Source: JBCCSZ01 sp039199225 (lineage in GTDB: Bacteria > Bacteroidota > Bacteroidia > Chitinophagales > Saprospiraceae). From it: DNA of 10,018 nt. Positions within the stretch are counted from its first letter, which is position 1. Every line of letters begins with the position of its first letter. The stretch is taken from contig JBCCSZ010000290.1 in assembly GCA_039199225.1 (NCBI GenBank), positions 1 through 10,018 on the forward strand, given 5' to 3'. Position numbers and translations under genes: made by a program. Below, in pieces: positions 1 through 6,714 of this stretch. The notes beneath the pieces are model-generated. The model made no database searches. It was not told the origin of the DNA and worked only from the letters and a program-made list of their open reading frames with translations.

Positions 1-955
1 CCGCCATAACTTCGGCACTCAAACGAGCATTGGAGAACGTAAAATGCTGTTCCAGCTTTGTTAAAAATTGGTGGGTGGTCAGGCTGCCTTCATGCTGTTC
101 GAGCAATTCCCCATCGGCATCAAAAAATAAGATGGTTGGCAGGCTAACAAATTGAAAAATTTGCTTCAGACTGATCGCATCAAAATCCTTTTCATCAAGC
201 TTAGTGTATAGAAAATTATCCTGGATGAAACCCGCCAGCTGAGGGTTTTTCAAGGTTGTTTCTTCCATAATGCGACAAGGCAAGCACCATTTTGCCCCAA
301 AGCGAATGAAGAAAGGCTTGGATTGCTTTTGGGCCTCGGTCTGTAACACCTGAAAAGCCTCCACTTCAAAGGTACGCGCCGGTGTTTGTCGCAGCGAACG
401 AGTGGGTTCCGATGAAACCACTACTTCGGAAACAGAAGCAGTGGTTGTCGCAATCGCCTTGTGTGTTAATACCGGGACGGCCAGTGTGTTGGACTGCAGA
501 GTCGCAATAGTTTTTCTCTTCGGCAGAGAGGTCAACTCATCAAAAGAGTCAAGCTCGGAGTCCGTCATAGACTCCGCGCCCAGCTCCTCAACATTTTGAT
601 CAAGGTCCAAAGAATAATTTGTAGAAGTAGTTTCAAAAGCGTCTTTGTGCGCGTAGTTGGGTAAATCTATTGAGTATTTGGGTAATTCAAAAGACATCGG
701 ATTGAGGGGCTGGACTTGCCAGTCGTAACTCAGTTCGGGCAATATGGATAGGCTTGCTCGCCCCAGAAACTGACAATCGGTACCAGATACTGTACTGAAC
801 AAAGAAAGTATCGTAGCCAATAACCAGAACTGTATCTTGAAGAGAAAGAAAGGTTGATAGGTATCTACAGAATCAATAGCGTTTGATGCTGTTATGTTGG
901 AAGCATAAGAAGTTTGCGGATGTCGATCCTCCCGATCTTCGACAATCTCTGCCAT
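1..955 (-). CDS. Membrane-anchored thioredoxin-like protein, 3' end beyond window
   Basis: The frame is open from ATG 955-953 to the left edge (318 codons seen, no stop), so the C-terminus is missing. An in-frame TAA lies ten codons upstream and no other ATG intervenes. Residues 1-35 are polar, 36-57 are strongly hydrophobic (one membrane span or uncleaved signal), and about 60-205 form a long Ser/Thr/Glu/Asp-rich linker. A thioredoxin fold then begins: PFFIRFGAKWCLPC with the CXXC cysteines at 224 and 227, and the cis-proline motif LPT at 273-274. WCxxC followed by cis-Pro is the thioredoxin/DsbD-C-like signature, so the domain is probably redox-active on the periplasmic side (orientation inferred). 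The active site LP dipeptide differs from thioredoxin's GP. Residues 300-318 may start another region. The specific partner is unknown. Confidence 0.85.
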   Translation of the reverse strand, partial: MAEIVEDREDRHPQTSYASNITASNAIDSVDTYQPFFLFKIQFWLLATILSLFSTVSGTDCQFLGRASLSILPELSYDWQVQPLNPMSFELPKYSIDLPNYAHKDAFETTSTNYSLDLDQNVEELGAESMTDSELDSFDELTSLPKRKTIATLQSNTLAVPVLTHKAIATTTASVSEVVVSSEPTRSLRQTPARTFEVEAFQVLQTEAQKQSKPFFIRFGAKWCLPCRIMEETTLKNPQLAGFIQDNFLYTKLDEKDFDAISLKQIFQFVSLPTILFFDADGELLEQHEGSLTTHQFLTKLEQHFTFSNARLSAEVMA

Positions 956-1068
956 GAGTTGTGTTTTGGTGAACGCATAAAGTTATACCTCAATCATGGC
1001 CATTGAAATAAAAATATATCCTGCTGTTTTCAATGGAGCCGATGCGTTTTCTCATAGCAGCTCTGGAC

Positions 1069-1099
1069 CAAATATAGAACTAAATATTTAATTGCCAAA
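1069..1099 (-). promoter_or_regulatory. Bacteroidota-type promoter for the thioredoxin-like gene
   Basis: Read on the minus strand, TTTG (1099-1096) is followed after exactly 19 bases by TATATTTG (1076-1069). This is a full match to the -33 TTTG / -7 TAnnTTTG pattern known for the primary sigma factor of Bacteroidota. Transcription would start near 1063 and leave a leader of about 108 bases before ATG 955. It lies between two genes on the same strand, so the thioredoxin-like gene can be transcribed independently of the hydrolase upstream. Confidence 0.6.
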
Positions 1100-1145
1100 A
1101 AGTTGGATAAAAATATAGTATTTGGCAAAAGTGGCCCTGGAGAGA

Positions 1146-2135
1146 TTATTTAGGGAGGGTCACTTCCAACTCGCGAACAGCCGTACCATCACTCCACTGC
1201 CCCATATAGCGCTGTTCTTCCGTATTCCCAAAGGCAAATTCACAATGCGTCCCTGCCCGCTGACAATCGATCATGGCATCCAATAATTTCCAGTATCCAA
1301 AATAATCGACAGCATTCTTCTTGCCGATGTACAAGGCCCTGCGCGCCGTGATGTTCCGCAGGCCACTGTCGAATTCCTCATCTAAAAAGTAAGGCTCTGA
1401 ATGGCTGGCATCAATATTAGGATCACCGTGTTTATCCGGATATTGACGGATGAAGTTGCGAGTAGCAACTTGTGGAGCTGTATTGAAAACGCGCAAACCA
1501 AATTTGTCGCCTACAACGCGATCTCGATCGCTGACCATAACCAGTAGTTTTAAATCTTCCGGCAGGCCACCATAGTCTGGTAGAACAGCGCCCTTGAAGG
1601 GACCAGAGCCCGGTGTACACAAAAATATCGCCTTTGGTTTGGGGATGCCCAGATCATCGTAGTTTACAGCTAGGTTGGCACTGATCACACCGCCGTAGGA
1701 ATGCCCCACCAGTGTCAAATGACGCGTGATGGGTTTGATGTGGTCGGTCGTATCCAAAAATGCTAAGGCATCCTTGATGGCTTTGGCTGTATTGTAGGGA
1801 AAATCTTCTGGTGGCGGAGAGAAAAGATTCTTCTGATACCTAGGGAAAATGACTATATTGCCCTTGCGGACAAGATGCTTGATCCAACCTCCGTAAATCA
1901 TTGGATTCATTGCGCCATAACCGTGTACAAAAACGATCACATGGGCCGAATCCATACGAGGATTGTCCGGTTCGTACAACCAGTATCCATCTACTTCCTG
2001 GCTACGGTCGGTAAAAACGACATCCCTGCTTTGGTACACAGCCCCACCAGGACCTTTCTCTGGCTGAGCCGGTGGATGAATATCCGATGCCAGTAGCAGT
2101 TGGAGCATTAAAGGAAGGAGAATTGAATAGCACAT
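1146..2135 (-). CDS. Exported alpha/beta-fold hydrolase
   Basis: A 329-residue protein with a short hydrophobic N-terminus (residues 2-16, ending near ALSD-like polar sequence), consistent with a cleaved signal peptide; no lipobox is present. The alpha/beta hydrolase core is clear: oxyanion-hole HGYG at 71-74 after a VIVFV strand, and nucleophile elbow GHSYGG with Ser146. The strand LLVMVSDRDRVVG contains the probable catalytic acid (D205, less likely D203), and H245 in ASHSEP is the likely histidine, with H236 as the alternative. These fit an esterase, lipase or dienelactone-hydrolase-like enzyme in the periplasm; the substrate cannot be read from sequence. There is no Shine-Dalgarno; the bases before ATG are A/T-rich as usual in this phylum. 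It is divergent from gpsA (183-bp gap) and lies 190 bp upstream of the thioredoxin-like gene. Confidence 0.85.
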   Translation of the reverse strand: MCYSILLPLMLQLLLASDIHPPAQPEKGPGGAVYQSRDVVFTDRSQEVDGYWLYEPDNPRMDSAHVIVFVHGYGAMNPMIYGGWIKHLVRKGNIVIFPRYQKNLFSPPPEDFPYNTAKAIKDALAFLDTTDHIKPITRHLTLVGHSYGGVISANLAVNYDDLGIPKPKAIFLCTPGSGPFKGAVLPDYGGLPEDLKLLVMVSDRDRVVGDKFGLRVFNTAPQVATRNFIRQYPDKHGDPNIDASHSEPYFLDEEFDSGLRNITARRALYIGKKNAVDYFGYWKLLDAMIDCQRAGTHCEFAFGNTEEQRYMGQWSDGTAVRELEVTLPK

Positions 2136-2318
2136 ATTTGATTTGATAAGTTAATCTTGAGCTGAGGTGCGATGAATGAAAGGATGTTATTCTGACTTTC
2201 GCAGCAAATATTCGAATTAAATGCCTTTGCACGAAAGAATGACAGCTTTCATTGGTCCTACTAAACGAACAGTTGGAAGCTCAAAAAGATTATGTGCCTC
2301 TTAGAAAAATGAAAAACT

Positions 2319-3371
2319 TTGAGTCAGACAAACGTTTATAAAATCGTAGGTGTCATCGGTGCCGGAAGTTTCGGGACGGCTATAGCTAACCTATTGGCAG
2401 AAAATACAGACGTGCTGATCTACAGCCGACAAGCGGCTTTGGTCGAACAAATCAACACCAGCCATCAAAACCTAGGGGTCGAGCTGTCTCCACGAATCAG
2501 GGCAACCAACTCTTTGGAGGAGATTGCCAAGGAATGCATCTTGATTTTCCCAATCGTTCCCTCCGTAAACTTCCGGCAAATGATGCGCAATTTGTCGCCC
2601 TACCTCAAACCCTATCACCTACTCATCCATGGCACCAAAGGTTTTGATTTAAAGAATCTGACGAATGAAGACCTATTGCAGGACGGCGTGCTGCTGCGCA
2701 AACAGGTCAATACCATGAGCGAAGTCATCCAGCAAGAAAGCGTTGTGCTAAGGGTTGGATGCCTCTCGGGACCAAACCTCTCTGCCGAAATAATGGCCGG
2801 ACAACCAGCGGCGACCTTGATCGCCAGTCGCTTCACAGAAGTCATCAAAGCTGGCCGCAAAGTATTGGACAGTCCCCGCTTTCACGTCTTTGGCAGCTTC
2901 GAAATTCTGGGGGCAGAGTTGGCAGGTGCACTCAAAAATGCCATTGCCATCGGCTCTGGTATCCTGGGTGGTAGAGGGCTTGGCAAAAACATTCAGGCCA
3001 TGTTGATTACCCGGGGCTTGATTGAGATGGTCAACATCGGCAAAGCAATGGGTGCCACCAGCAGGGCCTTCGTGGGTACGGCCGGCATCGGTGATTTAAT
3101 TGCGACCGCCACCAGTACCAAGAGCCGGAATTATACTCTAGGCACCCGCCTGGCCAGCGGCGAGTCATTGGCCGACATTCAATCCACCATGCCGGAATTG
3201 GCCGAAGGGGTGCGAACCATTCTCATCATGCGCCAACTCTCTAAGCATTTTAAACTACACAGCCCCATCACCGATATGCTTTACAGTGTTGCCTTCAAAG
3301 GACTGGACATCGACCGAGCCATCAAGTATTTGATGAATTATCCTTATGCCGTAGATGTCGACTTTTTGTAG
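2319..3371 (+). CDS. gpsA: NAD(P)H-dependent glycerol-3-phosphate dehydrogenase
   Basis: GpsA reduces dihydroxyacetone phosphate to sn-glycerol 3-phosphate in the cytoplasm, supplying the backbone for phospholipids. The Rossmann motif GVIGAGSFG has its glycines at 14, 16 and 19. HGTKGFD is at 105-111 and LSGPNLSAEIMAG at 150-162. The catalytic lysine is K207 in ELAGALKN, and the C-terminal block GIGDLIATATSTKSRN includes D259 and the substrate-binding R270-N271. About 350 residues is close to the family's usual 330-340. The start is odd: the only in-frame candidate is TTG at 2319, two codons after an in-frame TGA (2310-2312). An ATG at 2309 lies in another frame and would join the gene if the A5 run at 2312-2316 had four A's. 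Function is sure; the exact N-terminus is not. Confidence 0.95.
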   Translation: MSQTNVYKIVGVIGAGSFGTAIANLLAENTDVLIYSRQAALVEQINTSHQNLGVELSPRIRATNSLEEIAKECILIFPIVPSVNFRQMMRNLSPYLKPYHLLIHGTKGFDLKNLTNEDLLQDGVLLRKQVNTMSEVIQQESVVLRVGCLSGPNLSAEIMAGQPAATLIASRFTEVIKAGRKVLDSPRFHVFGSFEILGAELAGALKNAIAIGSGILGGRGLGKNIQAMLITRGLIEMVNIGKAMGATSRAFVGTAGIGDLIATATSTKSRNYTLGTRLASGESLADIQSTMPELAEGVRTILIMRQLSKHFKLHSPITDMLYSVAFKGLDIDRAIKYLMNYPYAVDVDFL

Positions 3372-4813
3372 TGTTCTTGTTCTTTTAAGTAGACCACCTT
3401 TTCGCGCAATACCTTCAGACAGGTTTCAATGGTGTCCAGATGTGAACGGAAACACAAGACCGCCAATCGAATCCAGGTAACGCCCTTGATGCTGGTAGAG
3501 GAAAGAAATACCCTTCCGTCTTTGCGTATCTCCGCCACCAAATCTGCATTGAATTGATTGACATCCCCGGAATCCGGTACATAGCGATAGATACAAACCG
3601 ATAATTCCGGCTCTGGTCCGACTTCAAAACCCAGCTTCGCAATCTCCTGGTAAAAGTATCGGCACAGCATCACCTTTTCATACAAAGCCGCCTTGAATGC
3701 CTTTAATCCAAACAACTGCAAGGGCATCCACATGCGCAGTCCCCGAAAATGCTTAGTCAGCTCCGGAGATAAGTCGGCCGGTGACAATTCCTCTACAGAG
3801 TTCAGCGTATCCTGCATGTAATTGGCGAGGTAGTAGTGTGTATTTCGTTGCGCTTCAATATCTTTTATCAATACAGCTCCAGTTCCATAAGATAGGAAAA
3901 GTCCCTTATGGGGATCGATGGTCAGCGAATCACTCCGCTCCACCCCTTTGTATTGATCCTTGAGCTCATCACAAAGGATGAAAAAGCCGCCGTAGGCTGC
4001 GTCGATGTGGAACCACATGTTTTCGCGCTCTGCAATATCGGCCAGCTTGTCCAGTGGATCGATGGCTCCGGTGTCTGTCGTACCAGCAGAGGCAATCAGC
4101 ATAAACGGCTTGAGGCCCTCCTTGCGATCGGACGCGATCAACTCCTCCAACGCATCGATGTCCATTCGAAAGCGATCATCTACTGGCACATAGCGCAGTG
4201 GCGCCTCATCCAATCCAGCGATCCGAATGGCCTTCTGAATGGAATGGTGAACTTGCTCTGTGATGTAGATGACGGAATGCTCAATGTATCGCGCTTTGAT
4301 TTGTTTGGCATCTCTTGCCGTAGCGACAGCGATTAAATTGGCGATGGAACCACCGGAAGTCAGGTTGCCCAAGGCAGTTTTAGGATAGCCAATCAAGGAG
4401 CACATCCAGCGCAACAGCTTGTTTTCCATATGTACGGCTCCCGGGCCGCCGAAATAAATACCCGCATAGCGATTGCTGACATCCGCCAGGTAATCGCCCA
4501 GAGCCGTGGGGAATAGTCCACCCCCGGGGATGTAGGCCAGGTGGCCACCAGAGGCAGGATTCAAGCCGGGACGATCCACATTGTGGGCAATGATCTCCAG
4601 CAACTCTGCCATCTCTGCACTTTCCTCCTTGATTTCGATGGATTGCAGGGCTTCCCCCTTGTCGTCGGATTCGACAAAGGCCGGTAGTTGGGTAATATTG
4701 TCCAAAAAATTATTGGCGTAGTCTTGTACAGCCGCATTCCAATTGTTGCGCTTAACGGAATCAACTTCTAGTTGACGGGCTATTTTTTCCAGGGATTTAA
4801 TGGTTTCTTTCAT
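3344..4813 (-). CDS. Group II pyridoxal-phosphate-dependent amino acid decarboxylase
   Basis: A 489-residue cytosolic PLP enzyme of the family that includes aromatic-amino-acid, glutamate and diaminobutyrate decarboxylases. Visible family marks are LTSGGSIANL (151-160, phosphate site), EQVHHSIQKA with H190 expected to stack on the cofactor ring, AGTTDTGAIDPL (243-254), and HIDAAYGG with D271 binding the pyridine nitrogen. DPHKG carries the Schiff-base lysine K303. After it comes HFRGLRMWMPLQ (355-366), a conserved block. By eye, the loop preceding that block (338-354) lacks the tyrosine that aromatic-amino-acid decarboxylase uses for protonation. The substrate is therefore left open, and no symbol is given. 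Its 3' end overlaps the gpsA 3' end by 28 bp, tail to tail. It is divergent from the DUF2807 gene over 88 bp. Confidence 0.9.
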   Translation of the reverse strand: MKETIKSLEKIARQLEVDSVKRNNWNAAVQDYANNFLDNITQLPAFVESDDKGEALQSIEIKEESAEMAELLEIIAHNVDRPGLNPASGGHLAYIPGGGLFPTALGDYLADVSNRYAGIYFGGPGAVHMENKLLRWMCSLIGYPKTALGNLTSGGSIANLIAVATARDAKQIKARYIEHSVIYITEQVHHSIQKAIRIAGLDEAPLRYVPVDDRFRMDIDALEELIASDRKEGLKPFMLIASAGTTDTGAIDPLDKLADIAERENMWFHIDAAYGGFFILCDELKDQYKGVERSDSLTIDPHKGLFLSYGTGAVLIKDIEAQRNTHYYLANYMQDTLNSVEELSPADLSPELTKHFRGLRMWMPLQLFGLKAFKAALYEKVMLCRYFYQEIAKLGFEVGPEPELSVCIYRYVPDSGDVNQFNADLVAEIRKDGRVFLSSTSIKGVTWIRLAVLCFRSHLDTIETCLKVLREKVVYLKEQEHYKKSTSTA

Positions 4814-4832
4814 TTGTGCAGTATTTTGTGCA

Positions 4833-4851
4833 ACCTCTAAAAGTTTGAGGT
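4833..4851. promoter_or_regulatory. Imperfect 19-bp dyad between divergent genes (possible operator)
   Basis: ACCTC (4833-4837) and GAGGT (4847-4851) are inverted around position 4842, with inner AA/TT pairs at 4839-4840 and 4844-4845. Seven of the nine arm positions are symmetric. It sits 20 bp upstream of the decarboxylase start and 51 bp upstream of the DUF2807 start, where a regulator could act on either gene. No T-run follows, so it is not a terminator. No TAnnTTTG promoter was found in this 88-bp gap. Operator function is a guess. Confidence 0.25.
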
Positions 4852-4901
4852 GTCATTATGATCGACAATCAGATTTATTACTCTACAATTTATATCCAGG
4901 T

Positions 4902-5621
4902 ATGAAAAACACACTTTTGTTCACGGCTTTTGTTCTCTTAATTGGTACTTCACTAACCGCTCAGAATTGGAGAGGTAGAACTGTTGAAGGCCAAGGCCCA
5001 AAAGTACAAAAAGAACTACAACTGAAATCCTTTGATGGTTTAGAACTAATGATAGGAGCAGATGTAGTTTTGTCACAAGGACAGCACAAAGTAGTGGTAG
5101 ACGCACAGCAAAACATCATTGATGCGATGAAGGTCGAGGTTCATGGTGGAACGCTGGAAATCGGTACAAAGAAGAATCTCAGAAGCCATAAGCCGATAAC
5201 AATATATGTAACGACCCCCGATTTGACAGAGGTGGTTTTGTCCGGTTCTGGAAATATCGATGGCAAAGATCGCTTCAAGGGGCTCAACGACATTAAGATT
5301 GTCGTCAGTGGCTCTGGAAACATCGATTTGGATTTTGACGCCAAGCGGGTTGAATCCAGAATTAGTGGCTCTGGTAACATTACCATGGCTGGTAAAACAT
5401 CGACCATGGAAGTCGAGATCACCGGTTCTGGCAACTACAGGGCGAAAGAACTCAAAGCAGGCGACTGCGAGGTATCCATCACCGGTTCTGGCAAAGCCAG
5501 TGTACACGCTGACAACAGCTTGGAAGCTACCATTACGGGCAGTGGCGATGTGTACTACACAGGTAGCCCCAAGGTTCGCTCAAAGATATTGGGCTCTGGC
5601 GACGTTCGCAGCCGCGGCTAA
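4902..5621 (+). CDS. Exported DUF2807 (head GIN domain) beta-solenoid protein
   Basis: A 239-residue protein starting at ATG 4902, chosen because MKNTLLFTAFVLLIGTSLTA then forms a normal signal peptide with cleavage at A20|Q21. The frame is open back to 4800, but that extension would place 34 polar codons before the signal and overlap the decarboxylase start. After a short beta-rich region (residues 30-110) there are seven copies of x-G-S-G-[N/K/D], beginning at residues 114, 136, 155, 174, 194, 212 and 230, i.e. every 18-22 residues. That spacing fits successive rungs of a right-handed parallel beta-helix, the fold known for DUF2807. Location is periplasm or outer surface; no lipobox and no T9SS sorting domain are seen. 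Molecular function is unknown for the family. The gene is monocistronic, closed by the terminator at 5667. Confidence 0.85.
   Translation: MKNTLLFTAFVLLIGTSLTAQNWRGRTVEGQGPKVQKELQLKSFDGLELMIGADVVLSQGQHKVVVDAQQNIIDAMKVEVHGGTLEIGTKKNLRSHKPITIYVTTPDLTEVVLSGSGNIDGKDRFKGLNDIKIVVSGSGNIDLDFDAKRVESRISGSGNITMAGKTSTMEVEITGSGNYRAKELKAGDCEVSITGSGKASVHADNSLEATITGSGDVYYTGSPKVRSKILGSGDVRSRG
5241..5603 (+). repeat. Seven degenerate GSG-rung repeats inside the DUF2807 gene
   Basis: Units start at 5241, 5307, 5364, 5421, 5481, 5535 and 5589, giving periods of 66, 57, 57, 60, 54 and 54 bases, all multiples of three. Units four and five share a 17-base identical stretch, ATCACCGGTTCTGGCAA (5418-5434 and 5478-5494); the other units have diverged at synonymous positions. 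This is protein-level repetition of solenoid rungs, with at most one relatively recent duplication. Confidence 0.8.
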
Positions 5622-5666
5622 TGAAAATTGAATAAATCAAGTAGGATAACCGATACAAATTTCGAC

Positions 5667-5706
5667 ATCATTCCGATTTCCTTTTGGAGGTCGGAATGAT
5701 TTTTTT
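5667..5706 (+). terminator. Strong intrinsic terminator after the DUF2807 gene
   Basis: A perfect 10-bp inverted repeat, ATCATTCCGA (5667-5676) with TCGGAATGAT (5691-5700), is followed at once by a run of T's to 5706. The 14-base loop can add an inner TCC/GGA pairing. It lies 46 bp after the stop codon at 5621. Confidence 0.9.
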
Positions 5707-6047
5707 GTGCAAAATAAATTCTCCTGCCCGCTCGTTAATCCTTATGTCTGACGAAAAAAGCCTTTAGCATCAAAGGTTTTGCTCACAAAGTATCGATTTC
5801 AAAACAACTTGAGCTATATTGCCAGTCGGACATCTAGACCTTTTCTACAACAATTTCACAGTGTTTCAGTCATTTATGGCAAACCCAGCCGTAATAATTC
5901 GCTGTGTTGATCCGTTGACATATTCAAGTATTTTACAATATCATCAGATGGTGAAAATTTGAGTGCATTGTGCTCATCCGTAGCCATCGCAAAGCACTAT
6001 TCGCTTTGCCGTTGTCATCTGTTATTTTTAAACCAAACTGTTGAACC
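5707..6047. other. Non-coding stretch of about 340 bp
   Basis: No convincing gene on either strand. A bulged hairpin at 5756-5780 (AAAA-G-CCTTT with AAAGG-TTTT, loop AGCATC) ends in four T's and could be a weak second terminator. A 28-codon frame at 5876-5962 has no recognisable features. A seven-base inverted repeat lies at 5989-6009. I see no TAnnTTTG element, so the promoter of the gene at 6048 is not located. The length is enough for a small RNA or a regulated leader, but nothing positive supports either. Confidence 0.5.
5989..6009 (+). promoter_or_regulatory. Hairpin or dyad in the leader of the CXXC protein gene
   Basis: GCAAAGC (5989-5995) and GCTTTGC (6003-6009) are perfect inverted arms around a 7-base spacer, 38 bp before ATG 6048. 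It has no T-run, so termination is unlikely. It could be a leader hairpin or a protein-binding dyad; a 7-bp arm could also arise by chance. Confidence 0.3.
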
Positions 6048-6638
6048 ATGAGATTATTTAAGAAACCGATTTTAAGCTTAGGATGGTGTATCATTTTTCT
6101 TCTGGGAATGGCCTGGTCGACCTCAAGCAGCCTGTATGCCCAAAAAGCATCCGATAAAATTCCGAACATCAGCCCGGACGAGTTCACCTCCAAGAGTGGA
6201 GAAATGGGCTGGGGTACTGGCATGATGGTGGAAAACACCATCTTCAATGACGTCTTCAACAAAAAATTAAACTTGTACCAATTATTGGAAAAGCCTGTAC
6301 TGATCGAGTTGTGGTCCTTGGACTGCCAGCAGTGCAAGAAAAATAAAAAATATCTGAAATCCTTTTACACACAATACGACATTCACATCATCAGCATCAG
6401 CGATGACAATTACCCCAATGAGATTCGCAAGCAAGCCAAACAATTGGCCCTGCCTTGGTCGATGATCCACGACGACTCCAAAAACTTCGAGCAAGCGTCC
6501 TTTGCCGATCGCAACCAACTGGGCAATGCCAAGTTCATTCTGATTACCCCTGATAAGAGAATTCACAGCATCTACCAATCAGAGCGCGAAATTGGAAAAG
6601 TAGGCGTTGCGCTTCAACAATATTTTGCCAACCGATAA
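6048..6638 (+). CDS. Exported thioredoxin-fold (TlpA/redoxin-like) protein with DCQQC site
   Basis: A 196-residue protein. A basic start (MRLFKK) and a hydrophobic stretch at 8-23 lead to LYA|Q near residue 31, a typical Bacteroidota signal-peptidase site, so the protein is probably periplasmic. Residues 80-192 follow the thioredoxin order: strand PVLIELWSLD, then C93-Q-Q-C96 at the start of a helix, strand IHIISISDD, and strand KFILITPDKRI. This resembles TlpA/ResA-type thiol oxidoreductases. Two features are unusual. The residue before the penultimate strand, normally cis-proline, is alanine (A161 in GNAKFI), and the site reads DCQQC, lacking the usual W immediately before the first cysteine. 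Redox activity is therefore likely but its direction is unclear. It appears monocistronic, with a terminator 33 bp after the stop. Confidence 0.8.
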   Translation: MRLFKKPILSLGWCIIFLLGMAWSTSSSLYAQKASDKIPNISPDEFTSKSGEMGWGTGMMVENTIFNDVFNKKLNLYQLLEKPVLIELWSLDCQQCKKNKKYLKSFYTQYDIHIISISDDNYPNEIRKQAKQLALPWSMIHDDSKNFEQASFADRNQLGNAKFILITPDKRIHSIYQSEREIGKVGVALQQYFANR

Positions 6639-6670
6639 GGACAACGTCTGATCAACGAAACAACAGATCG

Positions 6671-6714
6671 AAAAGCCGGGAAATGCCAAGCGCATTTTTC
6701 GGCTTTTGTATTTC
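6671..6714 (+). terminator. Intrinsic terminator after the CXXC protein gene
   Basis: A 16-bp stem pairs 6671-6686 with 6692-6707 around a five-base loop (CAAGC). It includes two adjacent G-U pairs and starts with four A-T pairs. The T-tract is interrupted (TTTTGTATTT). The A-rich 5' side could also let it work for transcripts coming from the right. Confidence 0.85.

Noticed and set aside
402..599. A 65-codon plus-strand frame at the left
   Set aside because: It is antisense to the linker of the thioredoxin-like gene, whose own frame is open for 318 codons and contains a clear CXXC domain.
1094..1126. Inverted repeat GCCAAA / TTTGGC after the hydrolase gene
   Set aside because: Six-base arms with a 21-base loop and no T-run on the transcribed strand do not make a convincing terminator, and the left arm overlaps the promoter box at 1096-1099.
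2197..2229. A possible gpsA promoter, TTTC with TGCCTTTG 21 bases later
   Set aside because: Both boxes have a mismatch at a key position, so it is no better than chance matches in A/T-rich gaps.
3908..4336. A 142-codon plus-strand frame opposite the decarboxylase
   Set aside because: It lies entirely within a well-supported PLP enzyme on the other strand and its translation shows no domain or signal features.
4800..4901. An upstream extension of the DUF2807 gene to an ATG at 4800
   Set aside because: It would overlap the decarboxylase start and push the signal peptide 34 residues inside; ATG 4902 gives a standard signal peptide.
5915..5943. A sigma70-like TTGACA followed by ATATCA
   Set aside because: The enteric consensus is not the main promoter type in Bacteroidota and the -10 half is poor.
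5876..5962. A 28-codon frame beginning MANPAVIIRC
   Set aside because: It is short, has no promoter or ribosome-site support and no recognisable motif; such frames are expected by chance.
5933..6337. A 134-codon minus-strand frame across the start of the CXXC protein gene
   Set aside because: It covers the signal peptide and CXXC region of the plus-strand gene and has no family features of its own.
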